The notes below the pieces were generated by a model. That model ran no database searches and was not told the origin of the DNA. It saw nothing but the letters and a program-made list of their open reading frames with translations. Shown piece after piece: positions 46,508 to 59,655 of a DNA stretch of 64,000 nucleotides. The position numbers and the translations under genes are program-made. The stretch lies in NCBI GenBank assembly GCA_963580455.1, contig OY756970.1:5022001-5086000 (forward strand). The letters are read 5' to 3'. Source of the DNA: Euonymus europaeus (lineage: Eukaryota > Streptophyta > Magnoliopsida > Celastrales > Celastraceae). Numbering within the stretch: position 1 is the stretch's first letter; the number at the start of each line of letters is the position of its first letter.

Positions 46508-49500
46508 TCAAGTTGGTGCATACACATCTTTCATGCCCAACTTGCTCAATACTCCATGGAAAGCTTTGCTTGCTATTGCCTTGGTCAGGATGTCTGCTAG
46601 TTGATCTTCTGACCGGACATATCGAATTTCAATGAGTTTTGCCTCTAATTTTTCCTTGATAAAATGACGGCCGATTTCCACATGTTTTGTACGATCATGT
46701 TGTGTGTGATTGCGTGCGATTGCATTTGCAGCCTTATTATCGCAATACAACTGCATTGGAGATGATCTTGGAATCCTGAGATCCTTCAGGATGTTTTTAA
46801 TCCACAAAAGTTCACATACTCCATTTGCCATACCTCTGTATTCCGCTTCTGCACTGGATCGAGCTACCACGCCCTGTTTCTTGCTTCTCCATGTAACAAG
46901 ATTTCCTCCAACAAATGTTAAATAATAGCCAGCAGTTGACCGTCTATCATCAATGGATCTGGCCCAGTCGGCATCCGTATATCCTTCAACTGATAATTTG
47001 TTACCTTTAGTAAACATGATGCCTTTCCCGGAAGATGACTTCAAATAATGCATGATATGCAACACTACATTCATATGCTCTTTACTTGGAGAGTGCATGA
47101 ATCAACTCACCATACTAAGGGAGTATGCCAAATCAGGTCGAGTGTGTGAGAGATACATCAACCGGCCCACAAGTCTCTGATATCATGCTTTATCAGTGGA
47201 AATTTGATCGGGAAATATACCCAATTTAATATTCTCTATTGCCGGTGTATCCGCTGGTTTGCAGGCTAGCATGTCGACTTCTTTAAGCGAATCCAAGACA
47301 TATTTTTGTTGGGATAAGAATATACCTTGTTTTGATCTCATCACTTCAATCCTGAGAAAATATTTCAAAGATCCAAGATCTTTCATCGCGAATTCACAAG
47401 CCAAATATGTTTGTAAAGCTTGTCTTTCGGTGACATCATCTCCTGTTACAATCATGTCATCAATGTAGATGATAAGTACAATAATTTTGTTCTTACGGTG
47501 CTTAATGAAGAGAGTGTGGTCAGAACCACTCTGTCGATATCCAAATGCTTTCATTGCACGCGTGAATCGGCCAAACCATGCCCTTGGTGACTGCTTTAAA
47601 CCATATAATGATTTTCGCAATCGACACACTTGCTTCCTTCCTTCCTCCTGTAACTGACATCCTAGAGGCAACTCCATGTATACTTCTTCTTGTAGGTCCC
47701 CGTGTAAAAATGCATTTTTTACGTCGAATTGCTGTAATGGCCAGTCAAAATTTGCAGTTAATGATACCAAGATATGTACCGTATTTATTTTAGCCATCGG
47801 TGCGAAAGTTTCTGCATAATCAATGCCATATGCTTGGCTATATCCCTTTGCAACGAGTCGAGCTTTAAACCGCTCAATATCACCATTTGCTTTGTATTTC
47901 ACTGTGAAAATCCAAATACATCCGACAGCTTTCTTTCCCGATGGTAAGTCCACTACTTCCCACGTTCCATTTTGTTTGAGTGACTTCATTTCCTCATTCA
48001 TAGCCTCTGTCCACCTAGGTTCAGTCAACGCCTCCTGCACACTATTAGGTACATGTACAGTAGATATTTGATTCACAAATGATTCACATGTCTTTGATAA
48101 CCGGTGGTAAGATACATAATTATTTAGTGGGTATTTAGGCATGGATGTTAGCACAAGTTCATAAGTATGTCTAGGGACTGCTCTAGTGGTACGATTAGGA
48201 AGCGTTCGAAGTGATGGTTTGGGATTTACCTGAGATAAGGGCTCGGAATTTACCTGAGATTCGGAACTGGTTGACTCAGGAGATGGAACTGGATCATCAA
48301 GTGGGTACAATTGGTCTTGTGGTACTAGCTCGTCACCCGTACTAGCTTGATCATCACGTGCTGGTGCATCAGGTGCCATATTGGTTTCATCGAGTTCCTC
48401 AACTGTTTGAGATGTATTGGATCCATTAGAAGCTGGTAGAGATAAAGACGGTAAAATCTCAAACTGATTCATACTTGGCTGTTGATTACAATCCAGGAAG
48501 ACCTTATTACAAGGCTCCCCTTGTCTTGCCGTGGCTGAAGGAGAAAAATACATGAGTGTCTCATGAAACTGGACATCTATGGTGACATATAGTTTACGGC
48601 TCGGAGGGTGATAACACCGATAGCCTTTTTTATTGAGGCCATACCCAACAAAGACACACTTCAAGGCACGGGGTTGGAGTTTATGGCGAGCATGGGAGGG
48701 AATGTGGACGAAGGCTGTGCAACCAAAGATTTTGGGTGGTAAATGAGAAGATACGGGGCTAGTTAGGTGATGGTGTAAGGTCTCCATTGGGGTATGAAAA
48801 TTCAAGCTTTGTGAGGGAAGGCGGTTTAGGATATAGGCTGCAGTAGTTAATGACTCTCCCCAATAATGAAGAGGCATGTTAGCATCAAATAAGGTGGCAC
48901 GGACCATTTCGAGAAGTTGTAGGTTTTTTTCGTTCGGCAACCCCATTTTGTTGAGGAGTGTAGGAACACGTGGTTTGATGAATGATGCCATGAAGCTTGA
49001 AAAAATTGTCCAGCTCTTGATTAATAAATTCACCTCCATTATCCGTACGGAGCACTTGAATGGAAGTTTTAAATTGAGTCGCAACTATTGCATGAAATTG
49101 TTTAAATAATTCACACACTTCATGTTTTGCTTTCATAAGGCACACCCAGGTCATCCGACTATGATCATCGATAAAAGATACGAACCAACGAGCTCCATTT
49201 AATGTTGAAATTTTCGCTGGTCCCCAAACATCAGCATGAACAAGCATGAATGGTAAAGAACTTTTATTTGAACTTGGTGAAAAAGAGACATGTCGGCTCT
49301 TTGCCAATGCACAGATATCACATTTAAACAATGAGCTAGAGATACCGGAAAATAATTTGGGAAATAAATGTCTCAAATAGCAAAAGGAGGCATGACCAAA
49401 ACGTTTGTGCAACAACCAAATGTCAGAAGTTGATGCTGAACGAGTGACTGAGCAAGACTGAGCCAACGCATTAGATGTTTCAGGACTGAGATCAAGATAA

Positions 49501-50885
49501 TACAGCTTTCCACGCCTAGTACCACAGCCAATCATCTTCTACGTCTTGATGTCCTTACAACAACAAGAATCAGGGCCAAAAATCACGACACAGTTCAAGG
49601 ACGTAGTAATTTGAGAAACAGAAAGTAAATTGAAATTAAGAGAAGGAACGACAAGAATGGAATCTAAATGAAAATTATCTGAGATAGAAATAGAACCTTC
49701 ACCAAGAACATTGGCAGTTGTACCATTAGCTGTGGAGACAGTGGATGTTTCAGATGGGTGTATATTAGACACAACAGTTGTATCAAAAGACATATAATCC
49801 GTTGAGCCTGAATCAATAATCCATGTACATGAACTAATAGAAACAGGATTAGTTAGAGACCGACCTGGTGAATCAGAAGCTACATGTAATGCTGCAGGGT
49901 TAGATGTGGAGGTTGTGACGGTTGCAGCAGATGCAGTAGTAGACCCCTTGTGAATGCGTTTAGCAGGAGCTTTGGTTGGATCCCACCATTCTGGGTAACC
50001 AATTAATTCGTAGCAGCGAGCTTTGGTATGGCCAGAGCCACCACAATGAGTACACATGCGTGGTTGACCAAGAGAATTAATTGATTTGTTGGTCACCTCA
50101 AAACTACGGGATGTATTATTAAAAGAATTACGACGGCCAGAATTAGAGTTTTTACGATCAATCATGGCTACAGATTCAGGGTTAGATGATTCACTAGTCA
50201 AGTGTGCTCGTCGAGTTGCTTCATGGAGAATATAGGCATAGGTCTGTTCGAGGTCCAACCCGGGATTCATACGGAGCACTTCTCCACGAACCTAATCAAA
50301 TTCAGTGTCAAGACCATTCAAAAAAATATGAGTTCGTAATCGATCAATAGAAGTCTTATATAATTTTATATCATCAGGATCTTTCATGTGGATTTTGTCA
50401 CGGTGATCTAGTTCTTGAAAGATCTCTGTGAGTTCACCAAAATATGTGGGTAATGGTCGGCCAGCTTGACGGATTGAAAATGCACGCTGATTAAGAGAGA
50501 AGATTAATGTCTCATAGGATCCGTCATAAAAAGCTTTGGCTACGGCACTCCAAATCTCCCTAGCTGTGAGCAAGCGGAGATAACGTTTCATGATTTCAGG
50601 GTTCATAGAGGTAAGTAGCCAACCTTTGACCTTTTGGTTTTCTGCATACCATTTGGAATAGGATGGATCGGTAGTGGTCAGCGGTGAAGAGTCTCCAAGG
50701 ATGAAGTCTAACTTCTCACATCCAGAAATCTGCATTTCAAGGATTTGTGACCAAACATCATAATTGGTTTCGTTGAGGATGAGGCCGGCATTAAAACCTC
50801 CAGATTCCGATTGAACATGAATGATGAGGGTGATGACAGCGATGGTATTGATGGGTGGTGGAATTGGTTCGACGATGGGATTCAA
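46508..50885 (-). pseudogene. Copia-3 gag-pol, nearly intact
   Basis: One reading frame from about 50885 carries gag, knuckle CTHCGGSGHTKARC, protease WIIDSGST, integrase with CDIC, ADVWGP, RTDNGGE and NGVAERK, RT with IYIDDMIVTG, and RNase H (GYTDADW, SSAEAEYR). The start region has TTG at 50885 with no nearby in-frame ATG; the original ATG may have mutated. Lesions: TAG near 50289-50291, TAG at about 49539-49541, one extra A in an A-run near 48925-48931 (frameshift), TGA at 47183-47185 and TGA near 47099-47101. Catalytic motifs are intact, unlike in Copia-1 and Copia-2. Confidence 0.9.
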
Positions 50886-50907
50886 AGATCAGAACCCTCC
50901 GATACCA

Positions 50908-51116
50908 TGTACAAATCAAGGCTCCATATATTTTCAGTCTTTTTTTCTCATCCATTCTACGATGTATACATGACTACTTATAGCTAGTTTACATGTTGAT
51001 TCCTAAAGTCTAGGAGGTGATAAGTCTATCACATGATTATAGGGATCACAACTGATTTGGCAATAATCACACATTTATCACACATATCTTTGACATCTTC
51101 AACGTAATCTTCAACA
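50908..51116 (-). repeat. Copia-3 5' LTR (minus-strand element)
   Basis: 209 bp; in plus-strand view tgtacaaatcaagg to cttcaaca. Pairs with 46292-46500. Both ends are TG..CA in plus view, since the LTR ends are inverted dinucleotides. Confidence 0.9.
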
Positions 51117-51121
51117 ATTCT

Positions 51122-51359
51122 TACCGATCTCACAAACAACGATCAAGCTACCTCAGCTCCCATTGCAGCATCATGTCGATCTTGAGCCTGAAGCTCACAA
51201 AAATAAATCACTTCAGACAGTAATAAAAAATTTAGCTCTTAAAAGAGAAAAAAGGCATAAGTTAGTATTAATAATCAATTCAAAGAATACTCTTGGGATA
51301 GGAGTTTGGTAATTGCTAAATTTCCTGTATCGGTATAGTGAGAATTAAATTACTCGTAC
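51122..51359. other. Unassigned DNA right of Copia-3
   Basis: No gene or repeat recognised. It joins 45926-46286 in the pre-insertion sequence. Confidence 0.4.
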
Positions 51360-51895
51360 AATTTATATATCTGTGTGACATGACCAACATGTCAATGTTG
51401 CCTTTTGTCTCCAAATTTATTCAAGATTTTATGTTTTTATTTGGTTTTTTAAAATTTTAAGGCAACAAAGAGACCTACAATTTAGTTTTTCGTTTTAATA
51501 AATTGGGTTAAAAAACCTTATTATTTACTACAAAAGATAAATACATGCTTTTATTGAATGGACTAATATTTGACAAATATTATTTATTTGTTCAAGATTT
51601 AAGATGTAATTATCTGCTGTAAGAAACAAAATTGAAAAAGCGTGGAAATTCATCAAAGTTGATCATCTCTTTTTGTCGTTTTCTAATTTTAAAAAAAAAC
51701 AATCGAAAGAAATATTCATTCTAGGAAGAATTTTAAGGAAACCTTTTGAGGATATTATAACCGTTATTTTTAAAATAGCGGGACCCACATAACTGTTTTG
51801 TAATTGATAAGATTTTGTGAAAAACCTTCGCAGTATTTGCTAGTTTTGCTTATCGTATTTGTACATGTCGCTCTTTCCGTCTAAATACGTCTACT
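51360..51895 (+). promoter_or_regulatory. Orphan NAC upstream and core promoter, copy C
   Basis: Reverse-complement homologue of 61540-62150. It contains the gggacccacataactgtt block, the taattgataagatt block and a degraded TATA region (ccgtctaaatacg). Homology stops at about 51895, just past the TATA position, and the NAC coding sequence is absent. Decayed Copia-4 DNA follows. Together with 44375-45925 this is the 5' flank of a lost fourth NAC gene (inference). Confidence 0.75.
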
Positions 51896-52503
51896 CTACC
51901 TTACCTGGATAGTGGGAAGATGATATTTCATCGTAGTTGCTTGAAGTGCTAGCAACAAGTCGTCCAAGCCTCTATATTTGAGGAGTTTAGCTACTCGTCT
52001 GGACCAGTCTCAAAAGCCATTGAGATATAAAATTTCTCCTATATAGTTCAAAGATGCCCCATCTAATATGTCTGTTTCTAATACTCAATCAAAGGTCATG
52101 GGATGATGTCCTTATTATGATGCAGAGGAATACACAAGTAAGGTAGACTTAAGCGTTGGGCATTGTTGGATGCTAATTCTTTGGATCTGCTAATCAAATA
52201 CATATCCAAACCTTCAAATCGATTAATGCTAGGGCAGTTTCACTCTCGAATTTATTTATGTGTCATGCAAACACATAATTTAAAGACTCAAATATCATCG
52301 AAAAAATCAAAAACAAAATTGGGAAGACTTTATAAGTTTGTTCCAAATATGGTTTGCCAGAAACCACTTCGATAAGACGGCGCACTTACACACTCCCATT
52401 GGTTAACCGGGTCAATTGACCTGGAGCAGGACTGCGGCGGGTAGAGTTTGACCCATGGGTTAATTTTTTAAATTATTGAACAATTAAATGTATGTTATAA
52501 TTG
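51896..52503. other. Unassigned DNA, possibly Copia-4 5' part
   Basis: No supported gene. Could include the decayed leader and gag start of Copia-4, but I could not find a 5' LTR. Confidence 0.3.
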
Positions 52504-55500
52504 ACTAATTAAAAGTTTAGTTGTTAATATATTTTGTTATGACGTTGCTCCTTATGTTGAGCTTAAGGAAGATCGTCTTCTCTTTGAGAAACTAATTAAA
52601 AGTTTAGTTGTGAAGATATTTTGTCATGATGTTGCTCCTTATGTTGAGCTTGAGGAAGATTGTCTTCTTTTTGAGAAGTCTGCTAATGAAGCTTTTATGA
52701 CTGAGTCCGAATCGCGATGAGCAAAAAGGTCTAGATGTGAAAATTGGAAGGGGAAGGGTTTCCAAAAAGGCAAAAGAGGAGATGAAATAAGTTCTAGTGG
52801 ACAAAAGCTTAAGCGTGGGAAACGTGATGGCATGAAAAGTAGAAACAAAAATTGTTTTAACTATTGCAAATCCAGTCACTTTGCTTATGATTGCACTGAG
52901 CCAAATTTATTGTTTGTACAAATTCTTCCCTCTAAGTTATATGTTAGTAGTTTCTTATTGCTTGTTGAGACTGTTCCTTTTTTCACCGCAGACTCAGCAG
53001 CAACCAACCACATAGCAGGGGACCGAACAATATATGTGGAATTTCATCGAATTCCTAAAGCCAGTAAGAGTATATACATGGGGAACAATACTTCCGCTAT
53101 CATGCTAGAGATTGGCACCTGCAAAGTAGAGTTGCGGGGTGGTCGCACCCTTTATCTTCATGATGTGCTCTATGCTCCTGAAGTTTGACAAAATCTTGTT
53201 TCTGTTCTTGTTGTACTAGAACTAAGTTTCACACTTATATTTGATAATAGTTGTGTAAAACTATTTCTAAATAACATTTATTATGGTTCTGGCTATGTGT
53301 TGAACGGTTTTATGGTGTTGGAAACAACTATTGTAGTTAATGAAAATTCGTCTATCTGTGTTGTTTAAAATTCTAGCTCTTTTGCTAATATTGATAGTGT
53401 ATCATGGCATGCTAGATTAGGACACATTGAGCAAGACCAATTAACTACATTGGCACAAGCAAATATTTTAGGATAGTTTGCCAAAGTAGATCTACCAACT
53501 TGTGAGCATTGCCTTGCTAGAAAAGCAACTGGATTACCAATCGGCAAAGTCAAAAGAGCCACTTCTCCATTACAACGTATTCATTCCGACATCTTTGGTT
53601 CAATGAATATGAGGGCAAGGCATGGTGCTTTCTATTTTATCACTTTTATATATGATTAAACTCTTTTTGGTCATGTTTATTTGATCTCTCATAAATAAGA
53701 GGCATTGGATTGCTTCATACGTTATTGTAAATTGGTTGAGAATCAATTAGACACAAGCATTAAAGCTTTAAGGGCAGATAGAGGTGGTGAACATCTATCT
53801 GATCAATTTAAAAGTTTTTGTGATGAAAAATGTATAGCTAGATAGCTGTCTATTCCTTATACACCGCAACAAAATGGTGTTGCAGAAAGAAGGAATAGAA
53901 CCTTGTTAGACATGGTAAGATCAATGATGGTGGAAGCTAATTTACCTTTATCATTTTAGGGAGATGTATTATTGACTACAAACTATATTCTTAATTGTGT
54001 GCCTTCAAAATCTGTCCATTCTATCCATATGAATTACGAAAAGGTGAAAAACCTCATTTGGGCAATTTTCATCCTTGGGGGTGTGCAACTTTCATTTACA
54101 ATACTTCTCATATACATGGAAAACTTGGTCTAGGGGAAAGAAATGTATCTTTATTAGATATTCTGCTTTCTTTAAAGGATATGTATTTATTGGTGAAGGA
54201 GTTGATGAGACAATCATAGAAATTGAGTCACGAGATGTTGTTTTCTTAGAGAATGACTTTCCTAAACGAGGTGATGTCACTAAGGACTTCCAGTTATATG
54301 AAATGCAAGAACCTAGTCTAATAGTTGAGGATAAAGAAGAACTTTCGAATCCCCTCAAAGCTAGTAGGAGTGAGTGAATGTCTGATCCTACTCCTATGGA
54401 GCAAGATCATGAGGAATTTAAACCTCGTCGAAGCATTCGTGAATGTATCCCACGTTGTCGATTTGAGATTGAGGGGAAAACATTCATGATTGCTCCATAA
54501 GGTGATGATGAGCCTAAAACAATTAAAGAGGAACTATCGTGTCCTAAAGCTGAAGAATGGAGTAAAGCTATAGAAGAAGTGATGGAGTCAATGAAAAGTA
54601 ATCAAGTCTAGGACTCGGTCGATCTATCGTCAGGGTGAAAATCTATAAAAAACAAGGAAACAAGTGGATTCTCAAAATTAAGCATAAGGCGGATGGGTCC
54701 ATAGAAAGATATAAGGCTCAACTAGTAGCGAAAGGCTACACACAAGAAGAGAGAATTGACTATGAAGATACATTTTCACCTATTGTGAGAATTACTTCCA
54801 TTCGTCTCGTTCTAGTTATAGTTGCACATATAGACTTAGAATTATATCAAATGAACATGAAAACTACATTTTTCAATGGAGAACTAGATGAAGAAATCTC
54901 TATGGATCAACTTTTGAGTTTTGAATCTAAGGGATATGAGCGCAAAGTATGCAAGCTCAAAAGATCCATATATAGTCTCAAGCAGGCATTTAAGAAATGG
55001 AACATCAAGTTTCATCTAGGAATACAAAGGGATGGCTTTATGATGATGGAAGAGAACCATTGTGTGTATTTAAAATGTTCAAGTGATGATTTTGTAATTT
55101 TTTCCATGTATGCCAATGACATTCTGGTAGCTAGAAATAACATAGAGATGTTTGACACTACTAAAAGTGGTTACATCAAACTTCAAAATGAAATATTTGG
55201 TTGAAGCTAGCTACATACTTAGTGTGGAGATCATAAGAGATCGCACTAAAAGGCTTTTGGGTTTATCTCAAGAGACTTACATCAAAATGATGTTGGAGCG
55301 CTATCACATGCAAGATAACAAGCTGATGGAAACCCTTATTGAGAAAAGTTTGAGCCTCAATATTGATATGTGTCCCACGATGATCGAGAAAGAGAAGATA
55401 TCCAGAGTACCTTATGTCAATGTTGTCAGCAATTTGATGTATGCAATGATGTGCACACGTCCCAAAATATGATATGTTGTTGGTTTGGTTAGTTGGTATC

Positions 55501-56034
55501 AATCAAATGCAAATCAAAAACATTGGATGGCGCTCAAAAGAATTTTTTTGGTATCTGAAAGGAACTTCAGACTACATACAATGTTATCAAGGGAAGAAAG
55601 ATATGCACCTAATTAGTTACTCTAATGCTAATTGAGGATGAGATGTTTATTAGTGCAAATACACTTTAGGATATAATTTCTTTCTTAATGATAATGCTAT
55701 ACTATGGAGTAGCAAAAAACAATCATGTGTAGCCTTGTCCACAACGGAGGCTGAATACATAGCTTGTTCCGTAGCGAGTCAAGATGCAATTTGGTTAAGG
55801 AGTTTCCTACAACATTTAGAAATTGTCAAATCAACATCAGAACTCGTGAAATTTTTTTGTGATAACACTGTTGCATTGGCTAATACCAAAGATCCCAAAT
55901 ATCATGGAAAGAGCAAACATATCAAGAAAAGATATCACTATATTAGAGATGTAATTACTGACAAGTACATGGTCCTAAAATACATTTCTACAAATAATAT
56001 GGTGGTAGACCCACTCACCAAGTCAATAGCTTAA
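52504..56034 (+). pseudogene. Copia-4 gag-pol remnant, heavily mutated
   Basis: Order: gag tail with CCHC-like CNYCKSSHFAYDC, protease region (ADSAATNH in place of DSGA/T), integrase (WHARLGH, CEHC, IHSDIFG, RADRGGE, NGVAERRNR), RT (QLVAKGYTQEERIDYEDTFSP; active site YANDIL where the family has YVDDIL), RNase H (STTEAEYIA). At least ten stops and several frameshifts were counted while reading, so it is the oldest Copia here. An 87-bp tandem duplication lies at 52504-52590 / 52591-52677 in gag. Confidence 0.85.
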
Positions 56035-57300
56035 GATGTATTTATAAAACATGTAAATCCTTAGGCATGAGTATAATGTAATATGTGATTAGGATGCTTA
56101 CAGTTTGTTGAGTATTTGAATTTGATTTACATATTATTCAACGTTTATAGTATTTTCTGTAAGAGTTAATTTGTTCAATTCAATAAAGTATGTCGATAGA
56201 CTAAGATTGACTTACTCACATGAGCAATCGCCTATAGTACCTGTAAGGCAAGTAGAGATGAGACTATTTGAGTTATAGCGATCAATAAACGACTTGAGTG
56301 CAGTGGAAGCAAGTATAATTCAAAGCCATTAATTTGGAGTCGCCTTGATTACGATCAAGATGAGGTTATAAAATAAGATAGCCGACATAAATGTATCTTC
56401 GCCATTCGTGTGTCAGTATGATGGAAGCCAAGTGTGAAATTAGTCATCTGACATTAATTATAGAGAGTAGACTCCCAGGAAAGCGAGTTAATTCAGATCT
56501 AATTGATATGAGGGCGAAAGAAAGAGCATTTTGGGGTTTACACCTGTTGCTTGTATTCACCGGCCGGGATCATCTCACTCGAAGGAGTTCGATATGATTT
56601 ATAATACAAGTTCTTGTTTTGATGGATTGAATATAAAATTCTTGAGGGATTGAATGATACTCAATTGTGTGTAATTCAAAATGTTGGGGTATATAAGTAC
56701 ACTTTGGGGAGTAATTATATTTTATGGTTGATGTCTTCAATATGATCTGTATGAGGTTTCTATATTGGACCTCCCATTCTCTGTGTGCTCAGGTCGTACG
56801 GTCCATTCCCTGTATGAATGGTTTCTTGTGCAAGTCTATAAATTTTATGACACATTTGAGAAGAGTCTAACCCATCATGGGAGAGTGGGAGATGTTGGAC
56901 TTAGGCTGTTGGCTAGACTCAACCCAGCCAAAATTCAAGGGAAGCTGAGGCAGTTGGCATTAAGACAACTACTCATGTACATTAAACGTATATGAGAAAA
57001 GTAGAAACTGTTCTTCCTACTACTTTAATATATAGAGAAATAAGTCTTTGTTTTTGTATTCGCAAAGAAGAATAAACAAGGTGTTCATACTGTGGAATCT
57101 AATATCGGTTCTTATAATCAGAGATTCAACTGAAAGCATACCCGAATTCCTCAAACTGATTAGGATAATCAGTAAGTTTATCTCGATCCTTGATCATCTA
57201 CAGCATGCCCATAAAAGAGTGAAGTCCAACATAATTCATCGGAAAATGAATTATTTTCCCTTTAAGTATGGGATTACTAGGTTCTATAATTAATTGTGGA
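56035..57300 (+). mobile_element. Copia-4 3' region, possible 3' LTR start at 56893
   Basis: The sequence gggagagtgggaga followed by TGTTGGACTT at 56893 looks like a polypurine tract and LTR start. No matching 5' LTR or LTR end was identified, so limits are uncertain. TATA-like tatataagta near 56692. Confidence 0.35.
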
Positions 57301-58530
57301 TTGGAGTTTGTGCTACTCTTAGAATCCATTTTCGGAGCTCAACGCAGTTCCAAGGAGGCCATATCTTAATAAAAAAATTAAAAAAAAAGAGAAAGAAAAG
57401 AAAAAAAGAAGAAGAAGCTCATAAGCAAGGAAGTTGTGCGTTAATTCCAAGTAGAAAAATGAAAAGATGACTTAGAGACATCATGTATTCGTTCAAGCAT
57501 TTACGATGTCCAAAGAGAAATTATGAAATTTGTTTAACTAGTTAACAGTAGTGGGATGGCCTAAAGCGAATTGAGAGGGATGGAACGTTTCTATTCATAA
57601 CGAAATTGGGTTTTTATAGAAGGGTTGCATGCATTGACAAGAGATGCAAATATATGCGTTTATATAAATAACTCTAAATTCATTCTAGTCTACTAGATCA
57701 AGTAAGATTAGATACAAGTTACCTGATGCAAGTCAAATTATGTTTACATTAAATAAGAAGAGAAAGTTCTTGCTTTCTTTTGGCTTTCGATTTTTCTGGG
57801 GAAAAAGACGAAAACAAACAATTGGAAATTCTTTGTTTCAATCCTCTCTTCGCAGCCAAAATTCCATCTTCTTGCTTCTACCCGCTTATGTTACTCGAAG
57901 CTCTGAGAATTTGCCATCACTATTACCATAGTCTTTCATTTTTTGAAATCTTCCTTGATCGAATTCCCAGGTTCATTATCTTCATTTCCCCAATCCTTTC
58001 TCCTCCTGCCCGATTCAACCCTCTGACTCTTTGGTTCTCCTTAGTTTTTTTAAAAAAAAATGCTTGTGTATCCTTACTGCTTTGATTGCTGAGAAGGTAT
58101 ATTTCAAAATCTATATTAATTCATTTGCTGGAGCTTAAACCTGGGTTCTATATTCTCTGATTATGTTGAGATGTCTCAAATTTCCTGAAAAATGATTACT
58201 TGATTATTCAGGGTATATGATTTATGTGTTGGATTTCAGAACTCAATTTTCTTTTGGTACTCTGCATCACTGATTCATGTTCTCAACTATTTGGGTGCTC
58301 TTCTATGCTGAATTTAATAGATTTCGAAATTGAGGATATTGTGTCATGCATTGCTACTTTGCTGCCTTGGAATGATTTTATGAATGAATACATGAGATTT
58401 ACTTGTTTTGATGTTTATGGTTTACTGGGATTAAATGAGTTAAGGTTTAAGAAAATTGGGCCAAAGGATTATGTGAATTATTTGAGCTTTGGGTATTATG
58501 TATATTTGGATTTGAAAATTGCATGATAAC
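57301..58530. other. Non-coding, leader-like segment
   Basis: Purine-rich low complexity at 57370-57420. From 57740 to 58098 the DNA is CT-rich and ends gctgagaaggtatatttc, resembling a plant 5' UTR with a leader intron, but no coding exon follows. Frames at 57740-58526 have no domain. Possibly a captured or decayed gene start. Confidence 0.25.
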
Positions 58531-59051
58531 AAAATTTTACATGTGATATTATGTGCTCATTTCATCAAGACAACTAATTATAAAATTTCAATCATACTAA
58601 TTTAATAGTATGGTTGGGATAATCGATTACCAATAAAAAAGGAGAACCGAAATTCTATTTCATTCATCATCTTTCAAAATTGTTAATATATTATTTATTT
58701 GAAACGTGTTTATATGTGAATTATATGATTGATTTGATGTTGTTTGATTTATGTGTTAATTATGTGATTTAATATTTTAATATGTTTGATTGGTGGATTT
58801 GCGATAATTCAATATCGTATAGTTCACACACAAAAAAACTCGGTTCCCAACACTTTATCTTTATTTTGTTTTATTTTTAGTTATTTTTATTTATCCTAAT
58901 TTTTTTTCATTTATTTATTTTACTTTTTATTTTTATTATTTTCGTTTTATTTTTATTTTACTTACTTTTCTCTTCATTTATTTTTGATTTTGATTTGATT
59001 TTGATTTGATTTTGTTTTATTTTATTTTGTATTTTTTTTATCTTATTTCCG

Positions 59052-59085
<34 letters not shown>

Positions 59086-59489
59086 TTATTTATTTTATTA
59101 ACTTTATTTTATTTGTAATTTTTTATTTTATTTTCGTTTTATCTTTATTTTTATTTTTATCTTCATTTTAATTCTATTTTCATTTTTTTATTTGTTACTT
59201 TCTCTTTTATTTTACTGTATTTTAATAGTTTTTATACTTTCTTAAATTATATTACTCTATTTTGATATAGTTATATAATTATTTTATTCTATTTTGATAT
59301 AGTTATATATTTTCTAAAATTATTTTATTTTGGTATAGTTTTTATATTTTCTAAGATTATTTCATCCTATATAGTTTTTGCATAATTATTTTACATTATA
59401 TACGTATTTTTGTTACAATTAATATTCTTTTTAAAAATCATTTAATGGGATAAGAAAAGTTAAATTGTCAACCGTTTTTTAAAAAACAG
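58531..59489. repeat. AT-rich low-complexity tract with (ATT)n
   Basis: 58850-59400 is built from ttttattttatttt-type runs, including an (ATT)n microsatellite at about 59055-59087. The ttttgatatagttatata motif recurs at 59250-59345. No gene. Confidence 0.7.
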
Positions 59490-59655
59490 ACGTTGTCTTA
59501 CACCTTCCCCATACGTAACAAACTCGCTTACCCGTTTTTCTGGATTTTTGTAGGCCAAAATATTTTCATGGTGACCAATTGCACCTATTCAGTTGGTGAC
59601 GATATTTTATTTATTTTCTTTAAAAATTCTTTCGTAAAATCGGTTGCGACATAAA
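59490..59655 (+). repeat. Second Tat/Ogre-like relic
   Basis: Same motif order as 4955-5190: caccttccccata, cccgtttttctgg, caattgcacct, ttggtgacg, ggttgcgaca. More degraded than the first copy. No internal element sequence. Confidence 0.4.

Larger units (their letters stand above)
46292..51116 (-). mobile_element. Copia-3, Ty1/Copia retrotransposon, full length
   Basis: 4825 bp. Target duplication attct at 46287-46291 and 51117-51121. LTRs of 209 bp at 46292-46500 and 50908-51116 differ at about five positions by eye. On the minus strand the primer site TGGTATCGGAGGG follows the 5' LTR (50908-51116), and a purine tract gagggggag precedes the 3' LTR. It has the fewest lesions of the four Copia elements. 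Confidence 0.95.
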
